Shown here piece after piece: positions 23,601 through 33,283 of a stretch of DNA of 64,000 nt. The translations under genes were made by a program, and so were the position numbers. This DNA is from Puccinellia tenuiflora (taxonomy: Eukaryota; Streptophyta; Magnoliopsida; Poales; Poaceae), in contig QRDG01000518.1 in the NCBI GenBank assembly GCA_012064385.1, forward strand, positions 1-64,000, read 5' to 3'. The notes under the pieces were generated by a model. The model saw only the letters and a program-made list of their open reading frames with translations. It did not search any database and had not been told where the DNA came from. Position 1 is the stretch's first letter; the number at the start of each line of letters is the position of its first letter.

Positions 23601-25194
23601 GACTAGGGCGGCCACGCCCGGCCTGCCGCGCCCGTGGGAGATGGACAGGGATGCCGGGGACCGCGGGAGTTGACGCCGTGGTCGACGGGGTGTCGACCAT
23701 GGCTGCCCTCTAGAGGCGATGGTGGCGGCGACAAAGTGGGCCGGGGGCCACACCGTCGGTGGGGATGGAGCCTCCATGCACCACCTCAGCCGAGGGTGGT
23801 TTCCAAGGCGACGGAGGTGGCCGGGAGGCGCCGTGCCAAGCTCGGCCGTACGGCCATGGCGGCTTGAGCGCGTCGACGTCATTTTTGAGCCGCTAGCAAA
23901 CCTTGCTCTGTTGTCGAACGGGGAGGCAGAGGAGAGGATGGGTGTGGCGTCCGCGGGTGGGGGCTCGAGCTGCTCTTTTTATAAGCTAGGGACGAGGAGG
24001 CAGCGGGTTGCGTCGCTTCAATGCAATGACATAGTTCAAGGATAAGATCGGAGAACTAGATAGGGAGGTTGAGCTGGACGCACAGGGCTCTACAGGGAAG
24101 CTACTGTGCGGAGGATTAGGCAGGGTTTAGGGCTAAGCAAGTTTAGGTCATGCCAAAGCGCGTGTTCGGGACGTCCAGAGCGCGACGCGAGCGACATCGT
24201 CGTGTTCCCGCCGACCCGGAGCACAAAAATGAAAACGGTTCACGCCACTGGGTTTGTAAAGGCGAGGGCAACACAACCAAACAAGAAACATTCAAAGGCT
24301 CCACCCTTTTCTGTTTAGAATTTTCAGAAAACCGAAGGTACACCAGGTGCTCGATGAAATGACCAAGGTCTTGCACATCTCAGAAAAATCCCCAAAATTC
24401 ACAGTAGGCTAGAATAGGTGTATATAGTATGTGTGTGAAGTTTGAGCTCAATTGGGTACATGGAGTTTGGTCAAAAAAAATGGTGTCCGAGAATGCCCTA
24501 ATGGCTTGGGTATGCGAAGTGCACTTACTCAAATGATATGGGCCTGATATTGTGGATATGGGGTTGTGTATGGGATCTTGTCAACTTGGCACAGTACCAG
24601 TGCCAAATGAATTTTGTAGCTAGGGGTTGCTTTGGAAATTGCTATTAGGCATGAAAAGGGCATTACAAGGAAGTACCTCAAATATTGCTCAAATGAGGTT
24701 GGGCCAATGGAGTGAAATGTTCAGGAGGTTAAATCATGTACCTCGCCAAAATTGCATAATTTTTTTGGATGAGTGGAAGGTGTCTAGGTAATTTTTTGAT
24801 TGAAAATGGCATAATAGGATGTATGAATAAACTTGGAATTATTGCATGGGACTACAGAATATTTCCATGGGAGTGATGTATATGTATGAGGGAACCATGT
24901 GGTGGCTTGGTGGAATTTATTTCAAGCTACAATTGTGGTGGCGGCTTTGGTAGGATGGATGGGAGGGGTTTTGGAATGTTCAAATGGAACCAATGTTCGA
25001 CAAACAAAAACAATGACCTGGGAATATGGTGGAGGTTGACAAGGATCGAGGATCATTGCGAAAATTTCTAAGAGAGCGAAACCAAAGTCAAATCAAAGAC
25101 CATCTGGTTCAAAGAAATATTTTGAAAATAGAAAAAGTTTTTCAGGAGTGGGAAAACACCACTAAAATTAGGGACGAATTTTCGGGATGTTACA
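20652..25194 (-). repeat. 5' LTR (in element sense) of the LARD-like element
   Basis: This is a 4,543-bp LTR. It carries the same minisatellites as its partner (about 22217-22500 and 22738-22866), the GC-rich block (23350-23970) and the minus-strand TATA box at about 23976-23983. In the GC-rich block it is 7 and 8 bases shorter than the partner at two nearby sites (around 23860 and 23885). Confidence 0.92.
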
Positions 25195-25199
25195 AAGAT

Positions 25200-25749
25200 T
25201 CCTAAAAGGCTTGGTGATCCAGGTATACCTACTATTACTTGCTCCATTAAAAATAATTATGTTAGAACTGCTTTATGTGATCTTGGTGCAGGAGTTAGTG
25301 TTATGCCATTTTCTCTTTACAAGAGACTTTTATTAGATAAGCTTATTCCTACTGATATTTCCCTAAAAATGGCTGATAAGTCCACTGCTGTGCCCATTGG
25401 TATCTGTGAGGATGTTCCTGTTAAAGTTGCTAACTGTTTAATCCTAACTGACTTCGTGGTATTGGAAATGCCTGAAGATGATAATATGTCTATTATTCTT
25501 GGGAGGCCTTTTCTTAATACTGCAGGGGTTGTTATTTATTGCAATAAAGGAAAAGTTACTTTTAATGTTGATGACAAAAAACACACGGTGTACTTTCCAA
25601 AGAAGATCAATACCAAAATTGGCTTGAACTCCATTGAGAATATTGAATCCATCAAGATTAGAACTATTGATTGTCCTATTCATACACATTCAAGAAAATA
25701 TGAAACTCTCATGATTGGGACAATTCTTATTCAATATGAGGTAACTTGA
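25200..25749 (+). pseudogene. Retropepsin (protease) part of the outer Athila-type element
   Basis: The frame continues from the right edge of the nested element to a TGA at 25747-25749. The aspartic-protease active site appears as ALCDLGAGVSVMP, with the catalytic Asp in D-L-G-A, where most retropepsins have D-[ST]-G. The second conserved block is MSIILGRPFLNTAGVVI (the ILGRPFL motif). Athila and related plant gypsy elements often have this DLGA form. In an intact element the frame would run on into reverse transcriptase; here it stops after the protease. Confidence 0.85.
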
Positions 25750-26504
25750 TTGTCTGTTGAATATTGAATAATTTATGTCAAATAAATTTGGTGTGGTAGC
25801 AAGACTTGATCAACCTTGCTAACAAACGAACTTTAGCAACATAAAGATATCGAGATTCATTAAATATTCTTCTATTGATCATCTTTAATTTTTCTGTAAT
25901 TTTTATTTCTTGCTTAGTTTGTCCTTTTTAAATACCATTATCCTGTTTTATTAGCTTATTTTGATCTCATTTAAGTTCCTCTGTAAAAGTTTTCGAAAAA
26001 TTCCAGAAAAATTACATGAATTTTATTACTTTTAAAGAGATACAGGAGTGCTTGGGGCTGACCTGGGGGACACACCAGGGGCACAGGTGGGTCCCACCCA
26101 TGGGTTAGACCTTGGCCGCGGCCAAGGGCCGCCTGTGCCCCTGGAGGGCCCCACCAGGTGAGCTGCCTCCCACACACTCCCTCTCTCTCTCGCAAAAAAT
26201 CACTCCCCCATTGCTCAAACCCGAGTTTTTGCTCTTGAGTGCTGGGATTTTCGATCTCTTTGTTCAGCCCATTATTCTTGCTGAAATTTGGAGCAAATCC
26301 TCTTCGGTATGTGACTCCTTCACTCCTCCAATTAGAATCTTGAATGGTTTTGTATAAGTTGAGTATTTTGCTGTTGTTTATGACTTTGAGTATGAACTTG
26401 CATGCTTGATTTGTGACTTGTTAGATGGATTTGATGCATGTACTAGTTGATATTGAGTTGTAGGAATAGTCTAATGCACTTCCTATATTTTATTTTCAAG
26501 TTTT

Positions 26505-27626
26505 ATGAGGTTTGTTGAAAAATTTCAGAAAAGGAAGAACATGCCTAAGTTTAATTTAGGTGGGATCTTTAAGAAGAAGGAGCCCTATTCTCGTCGAGAA
26601 ACGAGAGGGTCAAGTTCAAATGCACCAATGAGGCCTTCATATAATGAAGATTTGGAGCCACTTGGTGTTATTGTGCTTGCTCGAGAGACGGATGTGCGTT
26701 CATCGGTATACCCATGTTGTGAATTTCTACAAGCTACAGGTATACGCAATGAATTTACTAGTCTTGTCACTAATGCATCGTTGACAAATATTGTATTAGT
26801 GGAGAGGCCCCAATATCTTAAGCTAACTAACATCTTTGTGCAAAGCTTTAATTTCAATGATGATCCATATCACCCTAGTGTGGAGTTCATGCTATATGAG
26901 CGACCTTGTAGAATGCCTTTGTCTGAGTTTTGCAGCGCTTTAGGAGTGAGGAACTCGGGGCTCACAGGCAAGATGAACACGCAGCCCCAGTACCTCAAGG
27001 AGCTCTATGCCGGAATCTGTCATGATGATTGGAGAGACTCTACGCGTGCAAAATTTGGGAGCATTCAGTTTCCAGCTGTGAGGTATTTGGGCTATGTCAT
27101 TGCTCGTTGTATCCTTCCCCGGGATAACACGAGTAACATGACTAGTCTTGATCTTGCTATTCTTGCCACCGCTATTAATTGTGATGAAACTCATAACATT
27201 GGCACTCTTATTGCTCGTCGTCTTAGCACTAAAAAGGTTAGAGGGCCTATTTATGGAGGCATTATTGCTTCGATCATGCTTGCTACTGCCATGCTTCCTC
27301 CTAGAGAGTATGATCTAGAGTTGGATTTTATTAGGCTTAATCTTGCTGCAATGAAAACTCACCACTATGTCACTTATGATTCCACTTTGGAGAATTTGCA
27401 GTACAGGTTATTATTTTGTTTTGATCTGGATAACCCTCGCTTTGTGAGATTACCTGCTCCTGCTTTGTTTGACACTATTGCTAGGGACGGATATTCATTT
27501 CCCGAGGAGGTGCTGGATGAGTACCTCGCATCATTAGTCCCTGAGGAGGAACCGGAGGAGGAGCCACAGGATATGCAGTGGCAGCCACAGACGGGCGCTA
27601 ACTGGGGCGTGCCACCACCATGGTAG
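26505..27626 (+). CDS. ATHILA-type late ORF of the outer retrotransposon
   Basis: This is an intact frame of 373 residues, though translation may start at the internal ATG at 26541 (MPKFNLGGIFKKK). It lies where Athila-type elements carry an extra ORF after pol. The sequence has a basic N-terminus, a central part with YPCCEFLQATGI, EFCSALGV and YLGYVIARCIL, and an acidic Glu/Pro-rich C-terminus (PEEEPEEEPQDMQW). The centre resembles the plant ATHILA ORF-1 family (Pfam ATHILA) and similar 'putative plant transposon proteins'. That match is from memory. No membrane segment or signal peptide is visible, so an envelope role is not supported. Its role in the element is unknown. It is the only long intact frame left in the outer element. 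Confidence 0.7.
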   Translation: MRFVEKFQKRKNMPKFNLGGIFKKKEPYSRRETRGSSSNAPMRPSYNEDLEPLGVIVLARETDVRSSVYPCCEFLQATGIRNEFTSLVTNASLTNIVLVERPQYLKLTNIFVQSFNFNDDPYHPSVEFMLYERPCRMPLSEFCSALGVRNSGLTGKMNTQPQYLKELYAGICHDDWRDSTRAKFGSIQFPAVRYLGYVIARCILPRDNTSNMTSLDLAILATAINCDETHNIGTLIARRLSTKKVRGPIYGGIIASIMLATAMLPPREYDLELDFIRLNLAAMKTHHYVTYDSTLENLQYRLLFCFDLDNPRFVRLPAPALFDTIARDGYSFPEEVLDEYLASLVPEEEPEEEPQDMQWQPQTGANWGVPPPW

Positions 27627-29632
27627 ATGAGCCTCACTTAGGCCAAAAGCCTAAGCTTGGGGGAGTACGTATCTCTCACCGGCACCTTTTTACTATGTTC
27701 ACTTAAATGCTTTATGTCGGTGTGTTCATCATTCCTTTGCGTATCCGTTAGTGTGTTCCTTTTGGTTTCTTTTCGCTCTTTTCAATTTGCTCAGTCGCCT
27801 TAGTTGTTCTTTTTGTTTATTAATCAAAAACCCAAAAAGATTTCCTCTTTATTTGCCTCTTCTTTCTTATAATCAAAAAGACCAAAAATATTTTCTTTTG
27901 TTTCTTGTTCGTTTGTTTTCTACTTCGTTTTTAGTCGCTTCTTTCCAAATTGAAAACAACAAAAAGATTTCCTTTTGCTATTCGAAAAACACAAAAATAT
28001 TTTCTCGTTTTCTTCGTTTTGTAGTTGTTTCAGAGTTCAACCAGTGTTTGTGACGACACTTCCACATTTTTAATTTCCATATCTTTCGGTTGTGCAAGCG
28101 TCTATGCAATAGTGATGGTATTTGGCGACGCGAATTTGATGAGAAAATTCGGTATGAACTCTATTTGTTTTCATTTTTGTACAGATGCTTATCCTCATGC
28201 TCATGTTTTAGTTTGCTATGGTATAATGTTGCGTAGATGATATTACTTAGTTTTATGGACTCCTATGCTTAGCCTCAACTTGTTAAGAGTGGATAATTTG
28301 TCATGTAGACGTGAGCATGTTTTGCATTGTTTATAATATGGTATGGTGAAGTGAGATCCTCCTCCAAAAGATTTATTTGGATTGACTTGGCACATGTTCA
28401 CACATGTAAAATACTAAAAATAAAGTCTGTTAAGCCTTGACGGTTTATTGTGCTTAGAATTGTAGTATCACTCTTATGCTTTATTCATTGATTGATTTTG
28501 TCGCAAAGCATGATTATGACAGTAGTGCTCTTGATCGGTCGCTCCCGAGTCTTTTGCTAGCCTCCATTTGCACTGGGTGTAATTGTCCATCCGTGCATCC
28601 ATTTTACTTAAGCCAAAGTATTCCATTTGAGTCCACTATATCTTCCTACATATGGTATTTCACCGCCATTCCAAGTAAATTTGTCATGTGCTACCTTTAA
28701 ATCATTCAAAAAATGCTTCTTTTTATGTCTCTGTTTTTATCTCATGAGGAAGCAGTAGAGGGCTAGATATAACTTGTGACAAGCAAGGTCATTTCCCTAT
28801 TTTTCACCCGGTGTTGATGGATTACGTCTTCACTTGAATCAACCCGAGAGCAGCTTAAGAAAAATATAAATATAACTCACTATTCTCCTCCACGCAATGC
28901 AAAATCTGAGAAATCAGCTCAAACATTGGACAGTGGTGAAACCAAGGAGAAAGAAGAGTGTACCCGCTCCTCTAAAGAACCAGCTGCTCTCACAAGTCTA
29001 AAAGCCTTGCTTGTTATGAGGGACTAGATAGCCTCTCTGTTGTGAAATCGTTAACGAAAGCATGCATCTCTCAAAACTGTTTTACTTCTGCTTATAAAAT
29101 AAAAAGCTCTAGTACATGATTAATCCCTGCTTCCATCTGCGAAGGGCCTTTCTTTTATATATTTATGTTGAGTCATCACCCTTCTTTGAGCACCATCTTA
29201 TAGAGAATTGCTGTCATTCTGAGTATAACGTGCTTTGTCCCAAAGTTTTAATGATTGGAGCATGTTTGAGATACTTCTCAATTCTGATAACTTTATATCT
29301 AGTCACCGTTTAATGTCTCGAGAGGTGCCCGGCATTTATGTTTTGCCCCACAAAAGGGGCAAGCGAGAGATAACTTTACCATGCCTAGTTATATGCATTG
29401 CATCGGTGCTATTTGTTTGCATGTTTAAATTATTACTTGTTAGCATATTGTGAGTTTTGCGTAAGTCTTCATGATTCCTTTAGTTCTATTGTTTTGTAAC
29501 TTCTCTCTTGTGCTTATTAAAATACTGATCATGGTTTAAACTTCTATGCTCTAAATGAAGCAAATGTGTTTGTCAAAGTTTCTTTTATCGCGTCCAGTTT
29601 GTCAACTGAATTGCTTGAGGACAAGCAATAAG
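27627..29632 (+). other. Noncoding spacer of the outer element
   Basis: Two kilobases of T-rich DNA lie between the late ORF and the 3' LTR, with no frame of note. It begins with a purine-rich motif (ctaagcttgggggag at 27651-27665) that recurs exactly at the true polypurine tract. Confidence 0.7.
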
Positions 29633-29647
29633 CTAAGCTTGGGGGAG
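29633..29647 (+). other. Polypurine tract of the outer element
   Basis: ctaagcttgggggag sits directly before the 3' LTR, the expected place for the plus-strand primer. Confidence 0.8.
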
Positions 29648-30993
29648 CTAATACGTCGCAAACGTATCTACTTTTCCAAACACTTTGCTATTGTTTTGCC
29701 TCTGATTATTAATGAATTTGTTTGGAAATAACCCGAACTGACGCCGTTTTCAGCAGAATTGTATTTGGTGTCTTTCTTTTGTGCAGGTTTCAGAAGTTCG
29801 CGGAAAATTCCATAAAAATTATAAAAAGGATTTTTGAAAAAGAATAAGCCTCGAAAGCGGAAGACCCCGAAGGGGGGCCACCCCAGGAGCAGGGGCGGGC
29901 CCCACCCGCGGGCGATCCCCCTTCGCTTATAAGCTCCCCCTCGACCTAAAACGACGGGCCCCCGAACACTTTTTCCAGAAACCTTACGGAGCTCCGCCGC
30001 CATCATGAACCCTAAATTCGGGGTCCAGGATCGCTGTTCCGGCATCCTGTCGGAGTGGAGATCGCCGCCATCGTCACCGCCAACGCCTCTCCATCAACCA
30101 TCCATGTCGTCCCCCTCCATGTGTGAGTAGTTCCCTGCTGTAGGCAAGGGGATGGAAGGGATTCAATAAGATTGCTCATGTAATCCGATGCCAAATTGTT
30201 AGGGCACGATGCCTAGTATCCTCTATTTGTGTTAATCATCGTTGGTGCAACTAGTTATGCTTAATGCTTGTCACTTTGGGCCCGGGTGCCATGTTTTCAG
30301 ATCTGAACACTTATGTTTGCATGAGTATAATTGTTGTTTGGATCCTATCTACTAGTTGTATGCACTTGTTGTCAACCGGAACCGGAGACCCCGAGTGACA
30401 GAAACGGGGACATCGATGGGAATGGTTGGCAACTCGAGGGTTACATGTATTCATTGTGTGTTAATGCTTTGATCCGATGTTCTATTAAAAGGAACACCTT
30501 AGTTGCCATTTGTTGCTTAATTGGCCCGGCTAAAACCGGATGGCAGGACAAAAGATACCGTGCAGGTTCTTATTGTAAGCACGTACGGCTAAATTAGGAA
30601 TACATGCATATGACTGTTTGATACTTGGATACTATTTATATATTTATTTGCTTCGTGCTTAGTTATGTTCATTTCATGAGCTATATTATTCATGCAACGC
30701 CCGTCTATCTGTCTCTATGCCTACGGTGTTTTAATCCCAATGTTTACAATCATTACTTTTACTGTCATCATTATTGTCTATATTTTATTACCGCTGTTAT
30801 TATTCTACTGCTGTCATCAAATCACTATTACTACTGATAAATTGGTTCGAAAGAAATCCTTTTCAGATGTGGTTGAATTGACAACTCAACTGCTAAGGAT
30901 TATAAATATTCTTTGACTCCCGTTGTATCGAATCATTAAATTATGGTCAAACTACCCGTGAAGATTGTTACGATCCCATACACTTGGGGGTCG
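29648..30993 (+). repeat. 3' LTR of the outer Athila-type element
   Basis: This is the partner of 8045-9435. Its end reads cacttgggggtc where the 5' copy has cacttgtgggtcatca, so the last few bases are altered or lost. A GC-rich segment near 29900 is shorter than in the 5' copy. Confidence 0.85.
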
Positions 30994-33100
30994 AAGCAAA
31001 GAATGGAAGGATCACATACAGAGACGGTCGCACGACACTCAAGCATGGTCCTGACAGAGCAGCCGGCAACAGGTTAGGAGTGACATTGTGTCTCTAACTG
31101 GCTCTAATGGTGGCATACTGGTGAACAAGTCTCTGCATATTAGCAACACGTACTGGCATCCATTAGCAACACGTACTGGCATCCATTGGCGTGCACGCCA
31201 CAATGGGTATCACCCATAGAATTTCTCTCGTATCTCGTCACCACATTTCAGATACACTAGCGCAACCTCTCTCTGTTCGTTCAAGACATGCTTTCGTCTT
31301 ATGTGGTTAATTTTCTATACACATGGGTAAACTGCATATGGAGACGTGAAATAATAATTTGATTCACGCAAGGGAAGGTCGTTAAGCAGCCAAGTGAACC
31401 TAGTCTATGTTCTCTTCCATTGCTGGAGCTGAGATGAACTGATCTAATGTTTTCTCTCTTTTGCCTTTGGAGTTCTGACGGTGGGTTGCTTCTCAAAGGG
31501 TGGTGGTGGCGGCCCGGTGCTGCCTCGTTCCGCTGTCCAGCTGTGTTGTCGTTCTTCTTACTAGCCGCCACGGTGGCGGAAGAGGAAGACGGTGCTACAG
31601 CGGCCGGTGGTCTCCGGTGGCGGTGGAGTGTTGAAGCCTTCTGCTACTCGAGCTCAACTGCGATGGTCCACAGCGACCATGGACGATTGCTGGTATGCTC
31701 CAGCACCTTTTCAACCTCCTAGTCCTTGGTGAGGCCTCTTTTGAAGTCAGCTGATGCTGCGGTTCTGGCCGGCATCGGAGCAAAGTGGTGACGTCCACGC
31801 GATGGTGCTAGGCCACGGCAAGCGTGACTTCCTTCTGCTCGACGGTGGGGAGAGTGAAGGACTCGAGCGTAATTTTCATCTTTTAGAAAGGCCCTTTCTT
31901 TTTACATCAGGGACCCATGTGTTAATTCTTGCTGTTATGGGGTTCTCTGTAAAATTTATGTACACCCATGTATGGATTAAGATAAGGTTTCTAGGCCCTT
32001 CGGGGCTCCACCGTTTAAAAAAATTGATACTGAGACGCAGTGGATACTCATATTCTCAGGGGGAAAAAAGTTGCCTAGGTTTTTCTTCACGTGAAGGGAG
32101 CAGAGAGAACCGGAAGCTGCACTCGTTCCAAGTCGTGACCATCTTGGCGGGCAACTCCATAGGAAGTTTCCAACAGTTTTTTTGTGAATGTTCAAAAACA
32201 AAATTAGTTTTTTTTTTTTGTGCTAGGTAAGCACGATGAATGGCACATGAGTTGTGCAGCACTTTGGAGGAAAAGTCCATTTCGCCTGCCCCCGATTGCC
32301 ATGCGTACCCGGATCAATCAAAAAATGCACTACTACCAACTTACCACCATTGTCTAATCTCTCTAGTTGGTGGCCTAATCCATCACGTTTGCCTCTATCT
32401 GTAGCCCACTCACTGATACTAAAACAATGCCCAAAACTCAACCAAATGCAGTAAGAAAACAGAGCTTTTCCACCAGCCAGTGGAGCAAGAAACCTGAATC
32501 CACTGTTCCCTGTTCTGTAGCCGCAAACGTAGCTGACATGGTGCTCAAGTTTTATCGCCATTTTGGCGCATTTTTGAACCGCCGCCGCCGGCCTGCACTT
32601 CCGCAGTGCGGCAGTCGGCGGTGTCGCCGTGGCGGCAGGAGCGTGCCCCTCCCTCCATGTTCGACCGACGTGCCGGTGAGGTGTCAACGTCGGCGGCCGC
32701 GCTGCCATGCGTGGCCGTATGCGACCAGATGCCCCGCTCTCCGCCCCAGGGCTAAACAACAAAACTCAGCACACATCACCATTTCTGATAAACATCGCTC
32801 ACTCCACCACCTGCTCAAGTCACACTAGCCAGTGGAGTAGTCTGTAGTCAGTGCCATTATGAGTTTCTTGTATGCTTTCAGATGTCATGTCACTCTCCAG
32901 TCTCCACTCTCCATATAATTTCTCCCTATACGATTCTAGAGGTATGTGGTAGCCAGTCTGAATTGCCGCGGCAGGTTCATCAGAAGAGAGGCACAGCCCA
33001 CCGACTGATGAGACGATATACTCTGTGCACATGCGGCACAGCTAATACGTACGGGTCGGGTCAAAAGGATTGCGAGGACCGGTGGGGCCCGCCCGTCGGT
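30994..33100. other. Intergenic stretch with LINE-like debris and a diverged repeat copy
   Basis: No gene recognised. From about 31440 to 32030 a GC-rich part is followed by a T/A-rich part ending in ccgtttaaaaaaattg, a layout seen in short non-autonomous LINE-like elements, but no reverse transcriptase motif is present. The part at 32083-32252 resembles 6536-6842. The region upstream of 33100 should contain promoter elements of the next gene. Confidence 0.35.
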
Positions 33101-33136
33101 GAGCCGCCAGCCAGGGTTGGTGCCCAATGTGCCGGG

Positions 33137-33143
33137 TTTAAAA
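33137..33143 (+). promoter_or_regulatory. Possible TATA-like box of the Pi21-like gene
   Basis: TTTAAAA occurs about 140 bases upstream of the start codon, followed at 33183-33228 by a CT-rich stretch typical of grass 5' leaders. No transcript evidence is available. Confidence 0.35.
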
Positions 33144-33283
33144 CGCCGCACCCACCACCGGTCTTCTCATCGCTGGCTGTATCCTTTTCTTCTTCCTCCC
33201 ACTCCTCCTCCTCTCCACTCTCCATAGCCACCAGGGTTCCTGCGAGCGAAGGCGACGACGACGCCTCGGGCGGCGCCATTGAT

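Larger units (their letters stand above)
11626..25199 (-). mobile_element. LARD-like LTR retrotransposon with 4.5-kb LTRs, Tekay/Del-derived, nested
   Basis: Two near-identical LTRs (11631-16155 and 20652-25194) start TGT and end ACA on +, and are flanked by a perfect five-base target duplication AAGAT (11626-11630 and 25195-25199). The orientation is minus. The sequence next to the inner edge of the right-hand LTR is the complement of a Met-tRNA primer site, and the inner edge of the left-hand LTR is a purine-rich tract when read on minus. On minus, a short frame running into the LTR reads SRDEILFKGGRFVASR, like the end of Tekay/Del chromovirus polyproteins, but there is no gag, protease, RT or integrase in the 4.5-kb interior. 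Huge LTRs with a noncoding interior are the definition of a LARD (Sukkula is the Triticeae example). The family name was not resolved. Confidence 0.9.
8045..30993 (+). mobile_element. Athila-type Ty3/gypsy LTR retrotransposon (WHAM/Sabrina-like), interrupted by a nested element
   Basis: Two related LTRs of about 1.4 kb (8045-9435 and 29648-30993) bracket, in order, a primer-binding site, gag, a retropepsin domain, a late ORF of the ATHILA type and a polypurine tract, all on +. Removing the nested insertion (11631-25199) leaves about 9.4 kb. No reverse transcriptase, RNase H or integrase motif lies between the protease (ends 25749) and the late ORF (starts 26505), so this is a non-autonomous deletion derivative. 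Gag carries a frameshift and a stop codon as well. The LTR starts with TACGTCGCAAACGTATC-type sequence as in Triticeae WHAM/Sabrina-type families; the family name is from memory. The outermost bases have decayed and I could not define a target duplication. Confidence 0.85.

Noticed and set aside
26505..27626. Envelope-like role for the late ORF of the outer element
   Set aside because: No signal peptide or membrane-spanning segment is visible; position alone does not support an envelope protein.
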